Shown piece by piece: positions 1 through 13,700 of a stretch of 64,000 bases of DNA. The notes under the pieces were generated by a model. That model saw nothing but the letters and a program-made list of their open reading frames with translations, was not told where the DNA came from and searched no databases. The translations under genes were made by a program, and so were the position numbers. Each line of letters begins with the position of its first letter. Position 1 is the first letter of the stretch. Source of the DNA: Distichodus sexfasciatus (Eukaryota > Chordata > Actinopteri > Characiformes > Distichodontidae). The stretch is from NCBI GenBank assembly GCA_032718565.1, contig JAVGVS010000018.1, positions 3,092,017 through 3,156,016 on the forward strand, written 5' to 3'.

Positions 1-563
1 GAGAAAACAAATAGAGATATATATTGTGTATCGCAATATAGCTTTAAAATATTGCAATATTATTTTTAGGCAATACTGCCGAGCCATAGGTTCAAATCAA
101 CACAATTCTGTAAGCTACCTGCTTTACTTGCAAAAATAAAATTTTATAAGCCGGTTCTGGATTCTCTTAATAACAGGTACGCAAACCCATGTATGGTCAA
201 AAACCATAGAGGTAGACAAATATTTTCTGATCAATTGATAATGAAGAAATACTAAAGTCTTGGATAATTCTGAGTCAATTTGGACTCATTTTGGCCTTTC
301 TGGGAGCAATCTATATTTACCACAATGCCTCGGTATGCAATGCCTGAAATAAACACTAGAAAATTTCAAGAAATAGCTGTATTGTGAGTAGAACACTGTT
401 GTTTTTGTTATTTATTAGCTAAAAATTAGTTTTGATGTGAGGTCCACAAGCTCTCAAACACACAGCGCATGTTTACACAGCGCGCCGAAAAGAGAGCTGT
501 TTGCATCCCTGTAATAACGGTGGAATAACCGATTAAAGATGGTGGAAGCCTTCAAATTCTTAC

Positions 564-3500
564 CTCTCCCGGTTGAATTTAAGAGAGTGAAGAATAGCTG
601 GAATCTTCTGCCTCAGATTCCATAAGTGAATACTGTCATCAGCTAAAGCACTCACAAGTGCTCCCTGTGCAACACACCAGATTAGCTAGATATTAAAGGT
701 GGGTCACAAATCAGTCACAAACTCTTACGTGGAATGTTCAGACACAGACAGTGGAAACCTACCAGGTCAATTTAAAATCAGGCGAGATTGAGACTGGCTG
801 ATGTAAGTGACAGAGCTCAGAGACAGACTCACCTCATTAATGAGGAACTGCAGCTGGATGACAGCCGAGCCACTCTCATGCTGGCAGTAGCACTCCACTC
901 CCGCCCGGCCAAATCTGTTTTCAGCTTGGTCAAGGTTAACGGTGTGGAATATTACAAGATTATGCATCGTATAGTTATTTTCATAATTCTAGCTTGTGCA
1001 GAACTGATAGGATTCTCCATGGATAATATGCTGACAAATAAAAGTAATATATCTTCTGTAGTTCGAGGACTACAGGGAACCTGGTCCCAAAGGGTCATGA
1101 ATAATGTTAGTAAGGGGTCTCATCTATTGGCTTTACTAAAAGGATTACAGTGAATCCCTGGGCACAAGCTTAAGCCATGTCAGTGTGCACGCAAAACAGC
1201 CCTTTGGATCGCTGTACTATATAAACACTCTCTTCCACTTAACAGGCACACTGCCCCCACGCAGCCACATTTTCATTCTCATTCAGCGACATCATGTGCT
1301 GCCCTGTTATCACAGAAGGAGACAATTTAGACCGTGTACCATGAATTGATACTCAGACAAATGTTGTAAGCCAGACATGCGCTGATGTTGACATAACAAC
1401 CTAGAATTTGACTGATCTAAATTAAATTGATATTTTAGGAAGCAGGGAGTCAGCCCTGCAAACATACAAAAGGGAACAACAAACATTTCACTGCAAAAAC
1501 GATTTCCTGAGCCCTTAAGAAACTGTATCCTTGCAAGCACACCCTTCCTGTCCCCTCACAAGGGTGTGCTTTCAACAGTCAGTAAAAAGCTTACAGACAA
1601 TCCTTGGGATAAAGGTATGTTTTAATCACAAAAACACAACTTAAATGTGATTGAAAGCTTTTGTTATTTTAGGAAATGGTGCATCCTGCTCATTAGATGG
1701 TATCAAGTCTAAAAGAGCACATGGGAAATGCCAGTTGGTGACAAACAATGTGTGTAGTCAGCCCCTTTGATGTGGAAGGAACAAGCAGTGCTCCCACTGC
1801 ATGTCTTCACTGGCTTCTCAAGAATAGCAAACTCAGGGCCATATGTACAGGCAATGTGAGCAGCAAAATGGAAAGCATTTTTATTCAAGCATCTCAGTTA
1901 AACTGATCAATTATGGTAAACAACACAGGCAGAGACATGCTGTGCTAGACGAGCGATTGTTGCACTGGTAAGATTGCTGACTAAGCAATCACACACTTCA
2001 ACAAACAAGAGTGCACATTCACATATAAGTGTGCAGGAGAAGCAGACAAAAAAATTAGACTGAAAGCAGCAAATGAATGTTGGCATCTTCCATGACAGCT
2101 TAATAATTCATGTTCAGAATCAGGAGGCTGATCTCTGCATTTGGTTATGGTAATATTTCATATCACAGTGGATGAGCGCTTTTCTTGATCAAATTTATGC
2201 AATCCTATCTGGCAGGTGGGTGGGTGAACATCCCATTCGCTCCTCTCACCCAGTGTCACCGTCTCGCCACTTTCTTTTTCCAGTGCATTTGCATCTTCTT
2301 TACCACAGCAGTCTTCGCGTTGCCACGCACTGTACTCAGACTAAATAAATAACAGCGGGCCATTATAAATAAAGAGCAGCGAACCGTGACGGCATCATTT
2401 ATTCATAACTCTATGCATCAGGCAGAGTGGCGGCGACAGGCCTGGGACCTTTGGGTTTTAGCTCCCTTTGCAGCCTTGTCTGGAAAAGGGCCCAGCGTCC
2501 GTCAGTCAGTCAGTAAGTCAGCAGCTCTCTGTGCTCTGCAGGGTCACGCCCCCTCAACCACAAGAGTTTCACTGTGCGCTGCTCATACTCCACACACAAA
2601 GCACAATGTTAAACAGTGAACAACAAAGATCTGACTGTAGGTCTAACTGCAGCTGACAGACCGACTCAAAACCTTCTGCAGTGATGTGTGAAAGCTGCAG
2701 TGATAAAGCATTGTGGAAGCTGATAAATATAACCACAGTGGTGCTGTGACAGAGGCTTGCTATGACAGATTTTAACTGTCAGGTCATATTTGAAGTCACT
2801 ACTGTCCATTTGTGAATTACAGCATCAAAATCCCCCTTTCGCTCATGTAAAGTCTTGTCTCCTGCCCTTATTGCCACCCTGCTGTATATGCTCAAAGCTT
2901 AAGTTGTCTTATCATGCAGGCTTCATGTAATCCTGCTGCTACAATAGGTGACTCATGTCAAACAGCAGTGGCTTCCGATGAAAAACAAACAGCCTTGCAA
3001 TTCGATAAGGGTGCTGTCATACGCCGTGTGCTAATACAGCAGACCTCAAGTGCATATGAGCAGCGCTGGTATAAAGGACCGGGCTGTCAGCGTTCCCTGC
3101 CACTGCTGCCATCTGTTCTCACCGAGTGCTGTCGACAAGGTAAGTGAACTAGCACTCAACAGACAAAGCAGGGAGAAGAGAATATTGAGAGAGACATCAG
3201 GAGAAATGGAAAGAGACCGAGATGAGTAAAATGGTACAAAGAGAAAGACAGCAGAAGGTTTCTGGACTGACATGAATTCATATGAACACACAAACAAGCT
3301 CAAAGACAAAAACTGAGGTAGTGCCAAAACCACATGGGGCTTTTAGGTGGTATTAAAAGGCCACTTTCCTGCAAAGTGAATTTTGTCTGAGCATTGCTGT
3401 TTGCATACTTTAAACCCCACAGAGAATTACAACCTCACAAATATTTAACAAGTACATCCATCCTTTTGTGTGTCAAAGGCAAAGCAAAATTTTTTTTAAA

Positions 3501-6500
3501 TGTGTCTCTGCAGCAGAACACAGATTTTAGATATTACAGAGTTTAGTAAATTTTATGTGTCCGCACATCCAGTTCAATCCAGTACAGAGCAGTTCGATTA
3601 AAAACATCATGGAACCACAGAAATATAACGACTATTAGTATCAGCACAAAGGATGTTTGTGGCTGTCTCCCTCTGCCAAATACACTGGCTCTAGCTTGAA
3701 AGGCACATTTTTGACCATACCATCACAGTTGCACAAACAAACCATTAAGTCTGACGATATGTAATGAAAATAAAGAAGTATCAAGTGACTAAAGAAGAGG
3801 TTAGCACTTCCTTACTCTTGCTGGATCTACACAGGCCCATTAGTGCTGCTCAAAGTGATAGAGTGGAGATAGGATCTGCTCAAACAAGATTAACAACAGT
3901 GTAATCAAACAGGCCCTGGATGCCTTAAACAAACTCAGGTTCAGTCTCAGATGGCCTATATTCATCAAGCTCCACGGCAAACACAGCACTGTGCATGTTG
4001 GGAGAAGTCAAGGTAAAAGGCAGGATTAAAAAAATATATTGACCTGCTCTGTTTAGATTTTTTAAAAATAAGATAAGAATAAAGGTTAACTAGTAATCCT
4101 TAAAAGGTTAATAAAAGTATTATTTAGAAAGATAAGTCAAATAAAGGCAGAGAAGACAAATACGATATATTTTGAGATAAGAGGTTTACATGTTCTCATT
4201 TTCACATATTTCTTCACATTTTCATTCCTTACAGTTACACCAGATCATATACTTTCATATAGAAAGTAAGTATTTACTCTTATTACTGTATTTACTGTTG
4301 GTAGAGAGAGCACTGTTCCATCCAGCCAACACTGATAACGAACTCAGAAGACATATAAATATAATATGCAAACATAGTGCACAAGAAAAAGGGAGGAGGA
4401 GGCAAGTAATGTGATAAGAAATAAATAATTCTATTTGCGCATTTTGAGGTAGCCTAAATTCAGAACATCTCTGGAATGATATGGCACGAGGCATAAATCT
4501 CACCTTAACTATCTGATGACATGAGGGTTGGGAAATGTGCTCAGAAACTAATCTCTTAAGGAGAAGATGCAGACTTTCATGAAAGACAAGTGTTTTCCTC
4601 AACTTCCTCATTTGGTAAACCATAGTGGTCTGTGGCGCTTCAGTGCATGAGTTGCATGAGTTAGATCACAAGACGAACATCAAGTTAAACTTTCATCTTG
4701 CATTTCAAAGAACTTTCAAATGCTTTACAAGGTCTGAGCTTCTGTTTGTGATCAAAAGCAAAGTAGTTCTACTAATTTCTCGTCAAAACCGGAAACCTGC
4801 AAAGTCTCCACATCTCCGATAATATTCTAACCATTTCAAGCATAACCCAGATATTTCATTTACATACCAAGGACAAGATATTGATAAATGCTCGAATCTG
4901 TTGAAAATGCCTTTGATTTAAGTGCCAAAAATTTGAGAGAGAATTTAATGACAAAGTGATTTTAAAGCATGAAGACAGAATAATAAAAGCCCACCATGTT
5001 GAATCACACGATTTTCCTCCGATACAGAGAATGTCGACTGGGCAGTGGTTCCCCTTGCTGAGGAATGAGGCAAATCAATACAGCCTGCCCTTTGACAAAT
5101 AGACCAATCAGCTGAAAGATAACTATTCCATCAGCACCTCTAGCAACATTAACACATCCAGACAACAGATTTGCATCTGAACTCAACACACCTCAACACT
5201 AAGTGCTGGCACCAAGCCAAGCCAAGCAGGTGGGAGTTTCTGAGCTCCTCCAAAATACAACACTGCAAATACACCCTGTTAATACATCCACAGCAGTCAT
5301 TATTCAGATAGCAGCTCCCCTCTAAACAATCTGGGCCCTTAAAAATGTGTGAATTGTTAAAGTTGACATGGTCTCTATTGTTAAAAAAAGAGAGAATTGC
5401 TTGGTCGCACATGTCACATGGTCTAGCAGACGTGCTCAGCAGGACCAGAGATGATTCCAGCACGTGTGAGGTGGCATTCTGGCAGAGAGTAAGCAGAAGC
5501 GATGATGAGGCCGATTCTGCAGCATATGGCAGAAGAGCTGCTCATGCCACAGCAGAGATATCACTAATGAGAGCAGGAATTCATCTGCTAAGAAACATGT
5601 AACTAAAACCTGGCTGCAAAAATGAAAGGGACAGAGGAATGGAAACTGACCTCTTACACAGCAGCATGGCTTAAAGAACCTCCCTAATCATCTGTGAATG
5701 TCTTAATACAAAATGAGAGGCAAAAAATTTAACTGCAGATATCACTCTGCACTCCATCCCCTAACAAAGCCTCTCTGGAGGGGTGTTATTGTATCGTATC
5801 CTAATATACTTCTAATACAGTATTCGAAACATTGTCATTTGGGATACAAGAGGATGCAAAGGCTTTAGATAATTAAATCACTGGTTTCTCACCTTTTAAA
5901 GCAGAGTATGAAGATTCACCTATTCAAATGAAAAATTAGACAGTGGAAGGTCTCTTCTTTAATACTGGACAAAGCCTACTACTAAAAAATGCATGTAAGC
6001 CACAAAGGCATGCAGAAAAACTACTGAGACCTGTACATTTTTTCTTTTGTACAAAAAGGATACAGTCTTAGGGCTCCACTCTGTGTTCCAACAGCCAGTA
6101 TTTTTTGCACTGGGTCAAAAGCCATGGCAGACGGTTGATAGGGGAAGCCATGTCGCACTGTCTGTAAGACAAATTGGAAGGAAGATGAAATAATTTTCCA
6201 CTGAAAATAAGAGAACTCAATAGAAACGCATTTACATCAGATTTTAATTTGTTGGGTTCATACATAATCGTTAAATGTTGAAAAAATAAAAGTATACTGG
6301 TGTTTTAGAGTAACACAGTTTTAGGGGTTCAAATACGCAGAACTAAACTGAAATAAAACATGCTGAGACATTCACACAATAAAAGGCTGCAGAGACATGT
6401 ATACCTAGATATTGTATGATGAGCAGGCCTACAAGATGTCTGTTTTACACATTATGCTTGACTGTTTTTGTTTTTTAACAAGTCAGCTGGCTTTGCTCTA

Positions 6501-7742
6501 ATTTAAGAAGTAACATTTAGATTATAACATATCTTATCACTATGTTTGCATCAATAGTCTAAAACGCATTACAGCTGTAACTTTCGAGACTCTGGCTGTG
6601 TGGCTTCTTTGCTGATGTCATGCAAATAACTAACAAATTCAGCAGGTCTGACAAGAGAACCATAACAACAGGTTTTCTAATATCACTGGTACATTTAAAC
6701 TAACTTAGCAATGAAACAAATGTTAAGTAATGCCAAGTGAAATGTGAGATTAAAGCATTTACGACTGACAGCTCTCTAGACACTGATTTTGTGAGGCTTA
6801 ATAACTCGTTTTGCTAGCTACATTTCACAGAAATTAACAACTGGGTTTCTGGTTAGACCTGACAAGTCACACAACCCAACAGCACAACTACGTGGCTAGC
6901 TAACAAACATACATTAGCTACATTATCTACGATCATGCCGAAATCAATGGTGGTACCTGAATTATCGAACAAAACAAAATCTTACGTATCCAGTTATACT
7001 GCTGGACCTAACCTAAGAGACGAGATATCAGGTTATCAGAGCTACAAGCAACATGTAAATCACTGTTTAATATTTACTTGTTCAAGTGAGAGACATTTCT
7101 GAATAAACCTTAGCTAGCTAATGTTAGCTTGGATCACATGACTGGGATCTGTTGGCTCTGCTCTACCTCAGCTGATTATAATCTGTTCAGCTACACAAGC
7201 TGCTGGCTAACAAGCCGAGCTAAGTTAGCAAGAAATCGGATCATCTACGTCTTTTACACCAGAGTTCTTGCTCATAAATGCAAGCCAGTGGAGATTTATT
7301 TAAGATGTATTCGATAATGCATTAACATTAAGTTTAACGTTAAGTGGTGACTTAAACGTGTGATTGCAAGGCGTGAATTGAGGTCTGAAAGCGGCAAAAG
7401 CATCACCAACCACGGTTAACTAATCTGACGTGTAATTTGCTGATATAATGAAAACAACTGCTGCTGTAGGTGCAAAAGATTTGGGATGTGGCCGCAGACT
7501 AAACTGCAGCACGGTGTCGGCGGAAGCTGTTAGGGGTCTGGCTGAGGGCACTAAAAACAGCGACCCTCCATTAAAAATATCCTAAGTGAGCCCACCTTGC
7601 AGAGCTGAAAATGCTCCGACTGCAGAGTCTCCTGAATAATGTCATTTTCCCTGTTGCCCGCTTGAGGCGAGGCGGATGAGGAAGAGGAGGAGGAGACCGC
7701 TGTCAAGCCGTCCAACACCTTTCTGATATTAAACTTCTTCAT
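564..7742 (-). CDS. stxbp5: Syntaxin-binding protein 5 (tomosyn-1), N-terminal four coding exons, partial
   Basis: Tomosyn is a cytosolic WD40 beta-propeller protein with a C-terminal SNARE-like motif; it binds syntaxin and SNAP-25 and restrains vesicle fusion. Four minus-strand exons are seen: 7742-7596, 6161-6064, 914-833 and 664-564, giving about 142 residues with consistent phases. The start MKKFNIRKVLDGLTA, the ETLQSEHFQLCK motif at the end of exon 1, TVRHGFPYQP opening exon 2, GVECYCQHESG in exon 3 and LHSLKFNRER closing exon 4 are the tomosyn N terminus and the first WD blades. ETLQSEHFQLCK fits STXBP5 better than STXBP5L, and the neighbour grm1 agrees with the human 6q24 order. A serine run (about residues 17-24) replaces the Ser/Gln-rich run of mammals. 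The rest of the gene (over 1000 residues expected) lies left of the window. Which teleost paralogue (a or b) this is was not decided. Confidence 0.93.
915..6063 (-). other. stxbp5: stxbp5 intron 2, U12-type (minor spliceosome)
   Basis: The donor, read on the minus strand from 6063, is GTATCCTTTTTG, a full match to the U12 donor consensus RTATCCTTT. Upstream of the acceptor at 915 the minus strand has CCTTGAC, with its branch adenosine about 15 nt from the AG, and purine-rich sequence instead of a polypyrimidine tract. Both are hallmarks of minor-class introns. The rest of this 5.1 kb intron is AT-rich, and I saw no gene or clear mobile element in it. Confidence 0.8.
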
Positions 7743-8180
7743 GCTTCCTCCAGTAGACGTGGGGTTTCAACGCGACGCATCAACGAATAAATGGTCGGAT
7801 ATATAGATGGGAGACACGGCCGCTCTCCTGTTAGGCGTCTGGTCTCACATGTCAGGCGGCGTTAGCGCGCTGTCCTCCATACCCAAGTTAATATGTCGCG
7901 ACGCGCATTCGACGAGTTATCGCGTACTGACTTGCTCCTTTTTCCATCTGTAAAGCCGCACCGACTCGCTAATCCAGATGGATACGTCCAGACGCGCTGT
8001 ACTATTTCCTCCCCTATGGTCAGCAACGCGGAAACGCAGGCAGCTTCAGCTGCAGCCTTCAGGGGGCTCTGCGCTCTTGGAGCGACACCCGGATGTGTGG
8101 CAGAGGCGATGCAGCTCAATAATGGAAGTTCAGGACCAAACTCCTCGTTTCGTGATTTTAAAAGATACTTGAATAAACAT
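7743..8180 (-). promoter_or_regulatory. stxbp5: Presumed stxbp5 promoter / 5' UTR, CpG-rich
   Basis: This stretch directly upstream of the stxbp5 start codon is rich in CG dinucleotides (for example ggcggcgttagcgcgctg near 7856 and gtcgcgacgcgc near 7894), in sharp contrast to the AT-rich DNA on both sides. An open frame on the plus strand here (7893-8183) has no family resemblance and is probably a by-product of the high CpG content. The role is inferred from position and composition; the transcription start was not located. Confidence 0.55.
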
Positions 8181-8343
8181 TAAATTGCAGTATTTCGGGT
8201 GCATACGGAATGATATCGCTCTTCACAATCCTAAACTCGTTCTTTATTTCTAATATAAAACACATTATTTACAGTTACTTTTATTCTACATGCCCTCCAC
8301 AGGATTAATATTGCCATTACAATTACGATTTTTAGTTGTACAG

Positions 8344-8718
8344 TACGGAAGAGGATTAGGGCCACAAAAAAGGTCATAGCTTATTCTGAGAATAAAGTCA
8401 TTCTGACTTTAATCTCACAATTCTGACTTTAATCTCACAATTCTGATTTTAATCTCACAATTCTGACTTTTTTGCTCACCATTCTGACTTTTTTCTCACA
8501 ATTCTGACTTTAATCTCACAATTCTGACTTTTTTCTCACAATTCTGACTTTAATCTCACAATTCTGACTTTAATCTCACAATTAATCTCAAAAGAAAAAA
8601 GTCAGAATTGTGAGATTAAAGTCAGAATTGTGAGATTAAAGTCAGAATTCTGACTTTATTCTCAGAATAAGCTATGACCCCTTTTTTTTGTTTTTAGTGG
8701 CCCTAATCGTCTTCCGTA
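8344..8718. mobile_element. Foldback MITE with internal 20-bp tandem repeats
   Basis: The ends are long inverted repeats. The left end reads acggaagaggattagggcca followed by an arm with gtcatagcttattctgagaa; the right end is its reverse complement, finishing ggccctaatcgtcttccgt. A TA dinucleotide flanks both ends, as expected for a Tc1/mariner-type target-site duplication. Between the arms, a roughly 20-bp unit (ttctgactttaatctcacaa) is repeated about eight times and then appears inverted, so the whole element could fold into one long hairpin. There is no transposase, so it is non-autonomous. Confidence 0.85.
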
Positions 8719-10428
8719 GGTACAGCAACTTTGTAACTTTGTATTATTCTGAAACCAAATAAAAGTTGTCAAGAACACATATAATTTATTTTTAATTATT
8801 ACTAATGATTTATTATTCATTATTTGCTTTTGTAGTGCGCTACTGTATTTTTTTTATTCCTAAATGCACTAAGATGCCTGCCCCTAACTGTGCATAACCT
8901 TCGATTTAATTATTTGTTATTCATCAATTAACGTTACTCTAAACACATACAAGACTGCTATGACACAGTGTTTATTTTGAACAGCGCTTTTATAGGGGTG
9001 CAAAAAACGTCACGCATGTCTAATGATATGTACTAGCCAGACCTCAAATGGTCAAATGAGAAGTTACATTACTCACTTGTGACGGAAGAGTTGAGAGTGT
9101 TAAAAAGTAACATGCATAAATACTGAAAATATTTATTTGTTAAAATGCATGTTATATTTTGAGGTAGCACAAACAAGCTTATTATAAGTTCCCTGAATGG
9201 TTTTCATGTACACATGACAACGTTTAAATCTGTCAGTATTGAGATAGCTTTGAAATTTTCTTGGCATCGATTCAAAAATACATTCACTGCCCATCATTAC
9301 TGATTAACAGGGGTGAACAAAGTGCACAACTCCACTCCTTGAGACAAAGGACAGATACTTCTGGTCAAATATTACTTCAATACAAGTAACAAAGTTTTGA
9401 GTTAAAGTACCAGCGTTCCTGTTTTTTTGTTTTTTTAAGTACATTTTGTAATAAAAGTGAATTTCTGACCGACCTTTTCAACTTCTGTAATTGGTTTCAG
9501 TACATGTCATCTTAACCTACATTAGTGAACAAACATAAAGGCAAATTGTCTCTACTGGAAGGCTGGAATGGCATTGTGGCTGGATCTCAGTATGCAGTGC
9601 GGCTACTTTACATTCTTGGTGTAAAACGATCTGGGCAAATAAACTAAATAAGCGTATGCAATTTTATATCTGTAAGGGTACACAGGAACTCTTTTCGCAT
9701 GGAATTCATTTGATGGACTACACTGTAGAATTATCTTTCACAATGGGGTTTTTTTTATTTTATTTTTTATTTTTTTTTTAGTATAAATGATGTAAGAACT
9801 TGTGTTAGCCACTAGATGGTGATATACTCCTTTAACACAGATTTCTCCGTTTCACTAACATGTTTTTAAAGATTTGAAACGCATTCATTGTCATTGTATC
9901 TGAGTTAATGATACGCATTAAGAATATCAAAGTAATGCACTAAATTGAATTCAGTAAAATGTCAAGGTTAACATGACTACAATAGTAAAACACAGCTTTA
10001 TTTCAGAGGTTTGGTCTGTGGCATGACTCAAGAGGGAATCTGAACGATTTGTTTGGTTTTCCCCTAATTATAAAATGACCTTAGTAATAAAGTGCTGCAT
10101 GTGTATATCACAAGAATAGGCATGAATATCTTTAACTATATTACTGATCCTTTTCTTCCTCCCTTTCTTCTTTCTGTTCCTTCCTTCTTCAGACTCACAT
10201 GCTTGCAAAATAATCATCCATCTCTTTATCAGAGCCATCTGCTCTCACCCATGGGGCCACTGACATGTCTCACTGGACACAAGCAGAGTCTGAACCAACT
10301 CTGAGCCTCTGACCACTTATAGTCCTTTTTCACCACAGTACTCTAACAACTTGGGGGTTTCTTCTCTCAGCACACAAAAGATAACACCAAAGATGCAGCA
10401 CCATGGACAGAAGTGAATTCTATTTTGA

Positions 10429-10466
10429 ATCCAAATAATCCAAATCCAAATCCAAATCCAAATAAT
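10429..10466. repeat. (CCAAAT)n short tandem repeat
   Basis: About five to six copies of a CCAAAT unit, with one altered copy (ccaaat aat ccaaat). Confidence 0.8.
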
Positions 10467-10589
10467 TGCAGATATACATTATAATACATTCCGTTGGAAA
10501 GAACACATTTTTTTGACCTGATTGGATGCTGACCTGTGTCCATGCAGAATATGCTGTCTCAAAACACCATTTAAAATGTGCTTGAGGTG

Positions 10590-10775
10590 TGTTGGCAGCC
10601 TAGGGATAGGATATTCGATTTAGGCCCAAGAGATTTTGGGTTCAAGTCTGGCTGGCTGTGTGTAGTGAATTCAATCACTACCACCTTTGAGTCCATTAAA
10701 ACAATTCCCAAGTTGCTCCATGAAGACATCTGTGTAAAAAGGCTCTGGATAAGGGTGTCTGCTCAAAAGGACATG
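10590..10775 (+). mobile_element. tRNA-derived SINE relic
   Basis: The left part contains tRNA-promoter-like boxes, with a B-box match ggttcaagtct near 10640. The right part ends in ctctggataagggtgtctgct, a tail sequence common to many fish SINEs. It is diverged and probably inactive. The assignment rests on motif recognition, not alignment. Confidence 0.55.
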
Positions 10776-13700
10776 CTTTTTAACCAGTACCATGCCATTG
10801 CTTTAAACGAGGCTACTAACTAGGTGGCAGTGTTGCACTTTATACGCTCAATATAATGGACCTTATATGTAGCCCTTACCTCTGCAGAACCAATTCTCAT
10901 ATTTGTATGATCACCCTGTGTTTACCTGTTGACATTACTAGATAAAAGTAACATCATCATTATAAAGATCATTGTGTTCCAAGAGTAGCATTTTTGCTGT
11001 CAATCAAATAGATGAAAAAAGACCTGGATATGTAAATAAGTGGACAAATTACAACATGAAATTTTTAATGTATTAGTTTTATGATATTGCTTATTCTGTA
11101 TTTTAGATCATTTATCTTCTGATGACTCTTTCATCTGACCATTAAAACTGGGTGAAATATCAGGGCAGGGATGTGTATTTAGAAGTTTCTCCTGGATTGT
11201 TTTATTTCTATCACAGAATGCAGGGTATAAATGATCTCAATGAACGGCACTTAAAATGCCACTATGAATGTTCTTTATGATTGCATTTAAGAGAGAAATG
11301 ATTTATTAATGTAATTAAAGAAAAAATCAAAATCCAGTAGAACCTGTGACTAAGTGAAAATGTTTGTAAATGAGATATAAAGAGGCTCGACGAAGTGGTA
11401 TGTAGAACAGATCCCTAGACACACGACAAGGACACTAAAAACTAAAACTACGGGACAGTGTAGAACAGATGGGGGAGTAAAAATATCTCCCTTCTTTACA
11501 TGTCAGCAAAAGCCAAATTGCCTTAAGGTGCCATTTTTCACAGGAAAAGGTAGGTATATGGCAAATGACCACCACAGAGGTACAGAATTCTGACATCATA
11601 ACAAACAGTTAGAGCAATGGAGATTTGGCATTGTAGCTATTGCTGCCCAAGTAAGTAAGGATTTAAAAGACCTCTAAGTAACATGTGGTCTGTGGCATTT
11701 TCCCCAATCACTTTGCCTTAAGTGTAGCTTATGAATAAAATATCATTATATACTACTGTAACTATATAATAGTTAATTAGTTTAATATTAATTAAGTTAA
11801 TATCTTCAGAATTTATACTGTACTTCAGACATTCTACATAAATAACACACTAAATATAACAAAATAGACTGATGGCATTTTGCTGAGCAGCATGATGGTA
11901 GGTGAGCACATTTCCCCTGACATATAGGTGCAGTGTGTGCTTGATAAATCATTTCAGCAGAGGCGAACATTTTGGAAAAGGTTGTGGCAACCCTAGTCGC
12001 AAGAATTTAGCTCTCTCTTGAGTGCTTTTATGTTGCAGTACTACAGTCAAGGCCCAGTGCCAGAGAAACCTTGTTTTAATGCCTATCCACACAGCAAAAC
12101 AGATGGCAGGTAGTTCGTTTCATGGCCTCTAAGGGACCGTTGTATGGTGTGCACTGTAAGGCATAATCATCACATGGTCACTACACAGATTTCTCTGTGC
12201 CTCAGAAAGTCCTTTAGGAATACATAATACATTGAAAACTTTCTTTCCGCAAGTGCCAAATCCGATTGCAGAGCACTAGCATGCTCCACTGTAGGCTAGG
12301 ACTGATAGAAAAGCTTTAATCCAATGTAGTGCACTCAATATAGCACAGATCTCTAGGGGCTGCAACAGTACGTTGCAATTCCAAACACTTCCTCAAGAAA
12401 ACAGCCTAGAACTGGGTCAAGCTGGTAGGTTTTTTCTCACATGCATGATCTTAGTAGTCCATGTGGAATGTCATCAGCAGATTCTAGAGGTTATAGAAGT
12501 TTCACATGTCCTGGATATGCTTTCCTTTGTTTGTGTGTGAAGTTTTCTTTCTGCAGAGAGATTATTCTCCTGTCCCTACTCCTGGTGTTGCATAAGGGAA
12601 TTGTATGATAATAGTTTGATGAAAGTGTTTTAGGCAGGTGCAGCATATTAGAACTCTCCCAATGAGATCCCACCATGCTGATCTGGTAATTAGGTCTTCC
12701 GCTGCAACAAGGGAAATAAAAGAAATCATAAGGGAGGTGTTTATTAGACACTCAGCATGTCCCTAACACCCAAGGCATCTTTATTACATCAGCTGAATAT
12801 ATCTCATATGTGGTACGGAGATGAACTCAAACTCAACCCTTTTGTTGGACAGAAAAAAGTCAGATTTGCATTTGTCCTCTATATGTCCTCTGAGTAATAT
12901 TTTATCTTTTAAAAATAAAGAAATAATAACCCACTGCAAATATCCTTCATATGAAGAAAGATTAAACATAATGTCCATTACAATTAAAATCATTTGCCAA
13001 TTGTTAAGGCAATTGGCAATTTCACTTCAGGATCTGGTTCACAAAATGTTCTAAAAGTCTTGCAAAACATATACTGAAATATTGCAATATCTACCTACAA
13101 TTTTGAATCTGACAAGGGGTATGTTAAATCATATTAGTTTATATCTTTTGACACACCACTCTACCATATAATGGTTAATAATGACATGATACACCAACAA
13201 ATCAGATAGCTGCAATCTCACCAATCCCACCAGTCTTATGAATGATATTATACATAGTTATATAAAAGGTAGTATAAAGCCAATGCATTTATAGTGTTTC
13301 CAGTATTTATGTACTTCTTAAAAACTAGAATACGAAGGTAACACAATAACAAACCTGAAAACACATTTATACAAACATACAGAATTTAATTTATCACAAC
13401 TAAGAAAATGTTCTTAAATAATTAACTATGTAACTCTGCAATATATAATACAAAGGTTAGATCTATAAATCTGAAGAAACATGATAATACTCACAGATAT
13501 TAACACTGAGCAAAGTTTTTATGAGTAGATGAACATACTAAAAAGCTGATGATATTAATAGTGAGCCAACTTTGAGACAACAATAAACCTGAGTTTTTTC
13601 AAAGCAGTTACCCAGTAATTACAGTTCATGTCACATTAAATATTTTTTCTAGCCAAACAATAAATTGCAAGGAATGAACAATACAATGCAGAATTTGGAA

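Noticed and set aside
7893..8183. Open frame of 96 codons on the plus strand opposite the stxbp5 promoter
   Set aside because: It has no domain or family resemblance, lies in CG-rich promoter DNA where stop codons are sparse, and overlaps an equally long antisense frame.
8400..8660. Regular 20-bp repeats that look like a CRISPR array
   Set aside because: The units are contiguous with no unique spacers, sit inside a foldback transposon and are in an animal genome.
10092..10304. 70-codon frame on the plus strand
   Set aside because: Low-complexity, pyrimidine-rich DNA with no splice context or family match.
10578..10823. 81-codon frame on the plus strand
   Set aside because: It is a read-through of a tRNA-derived SINE relic.
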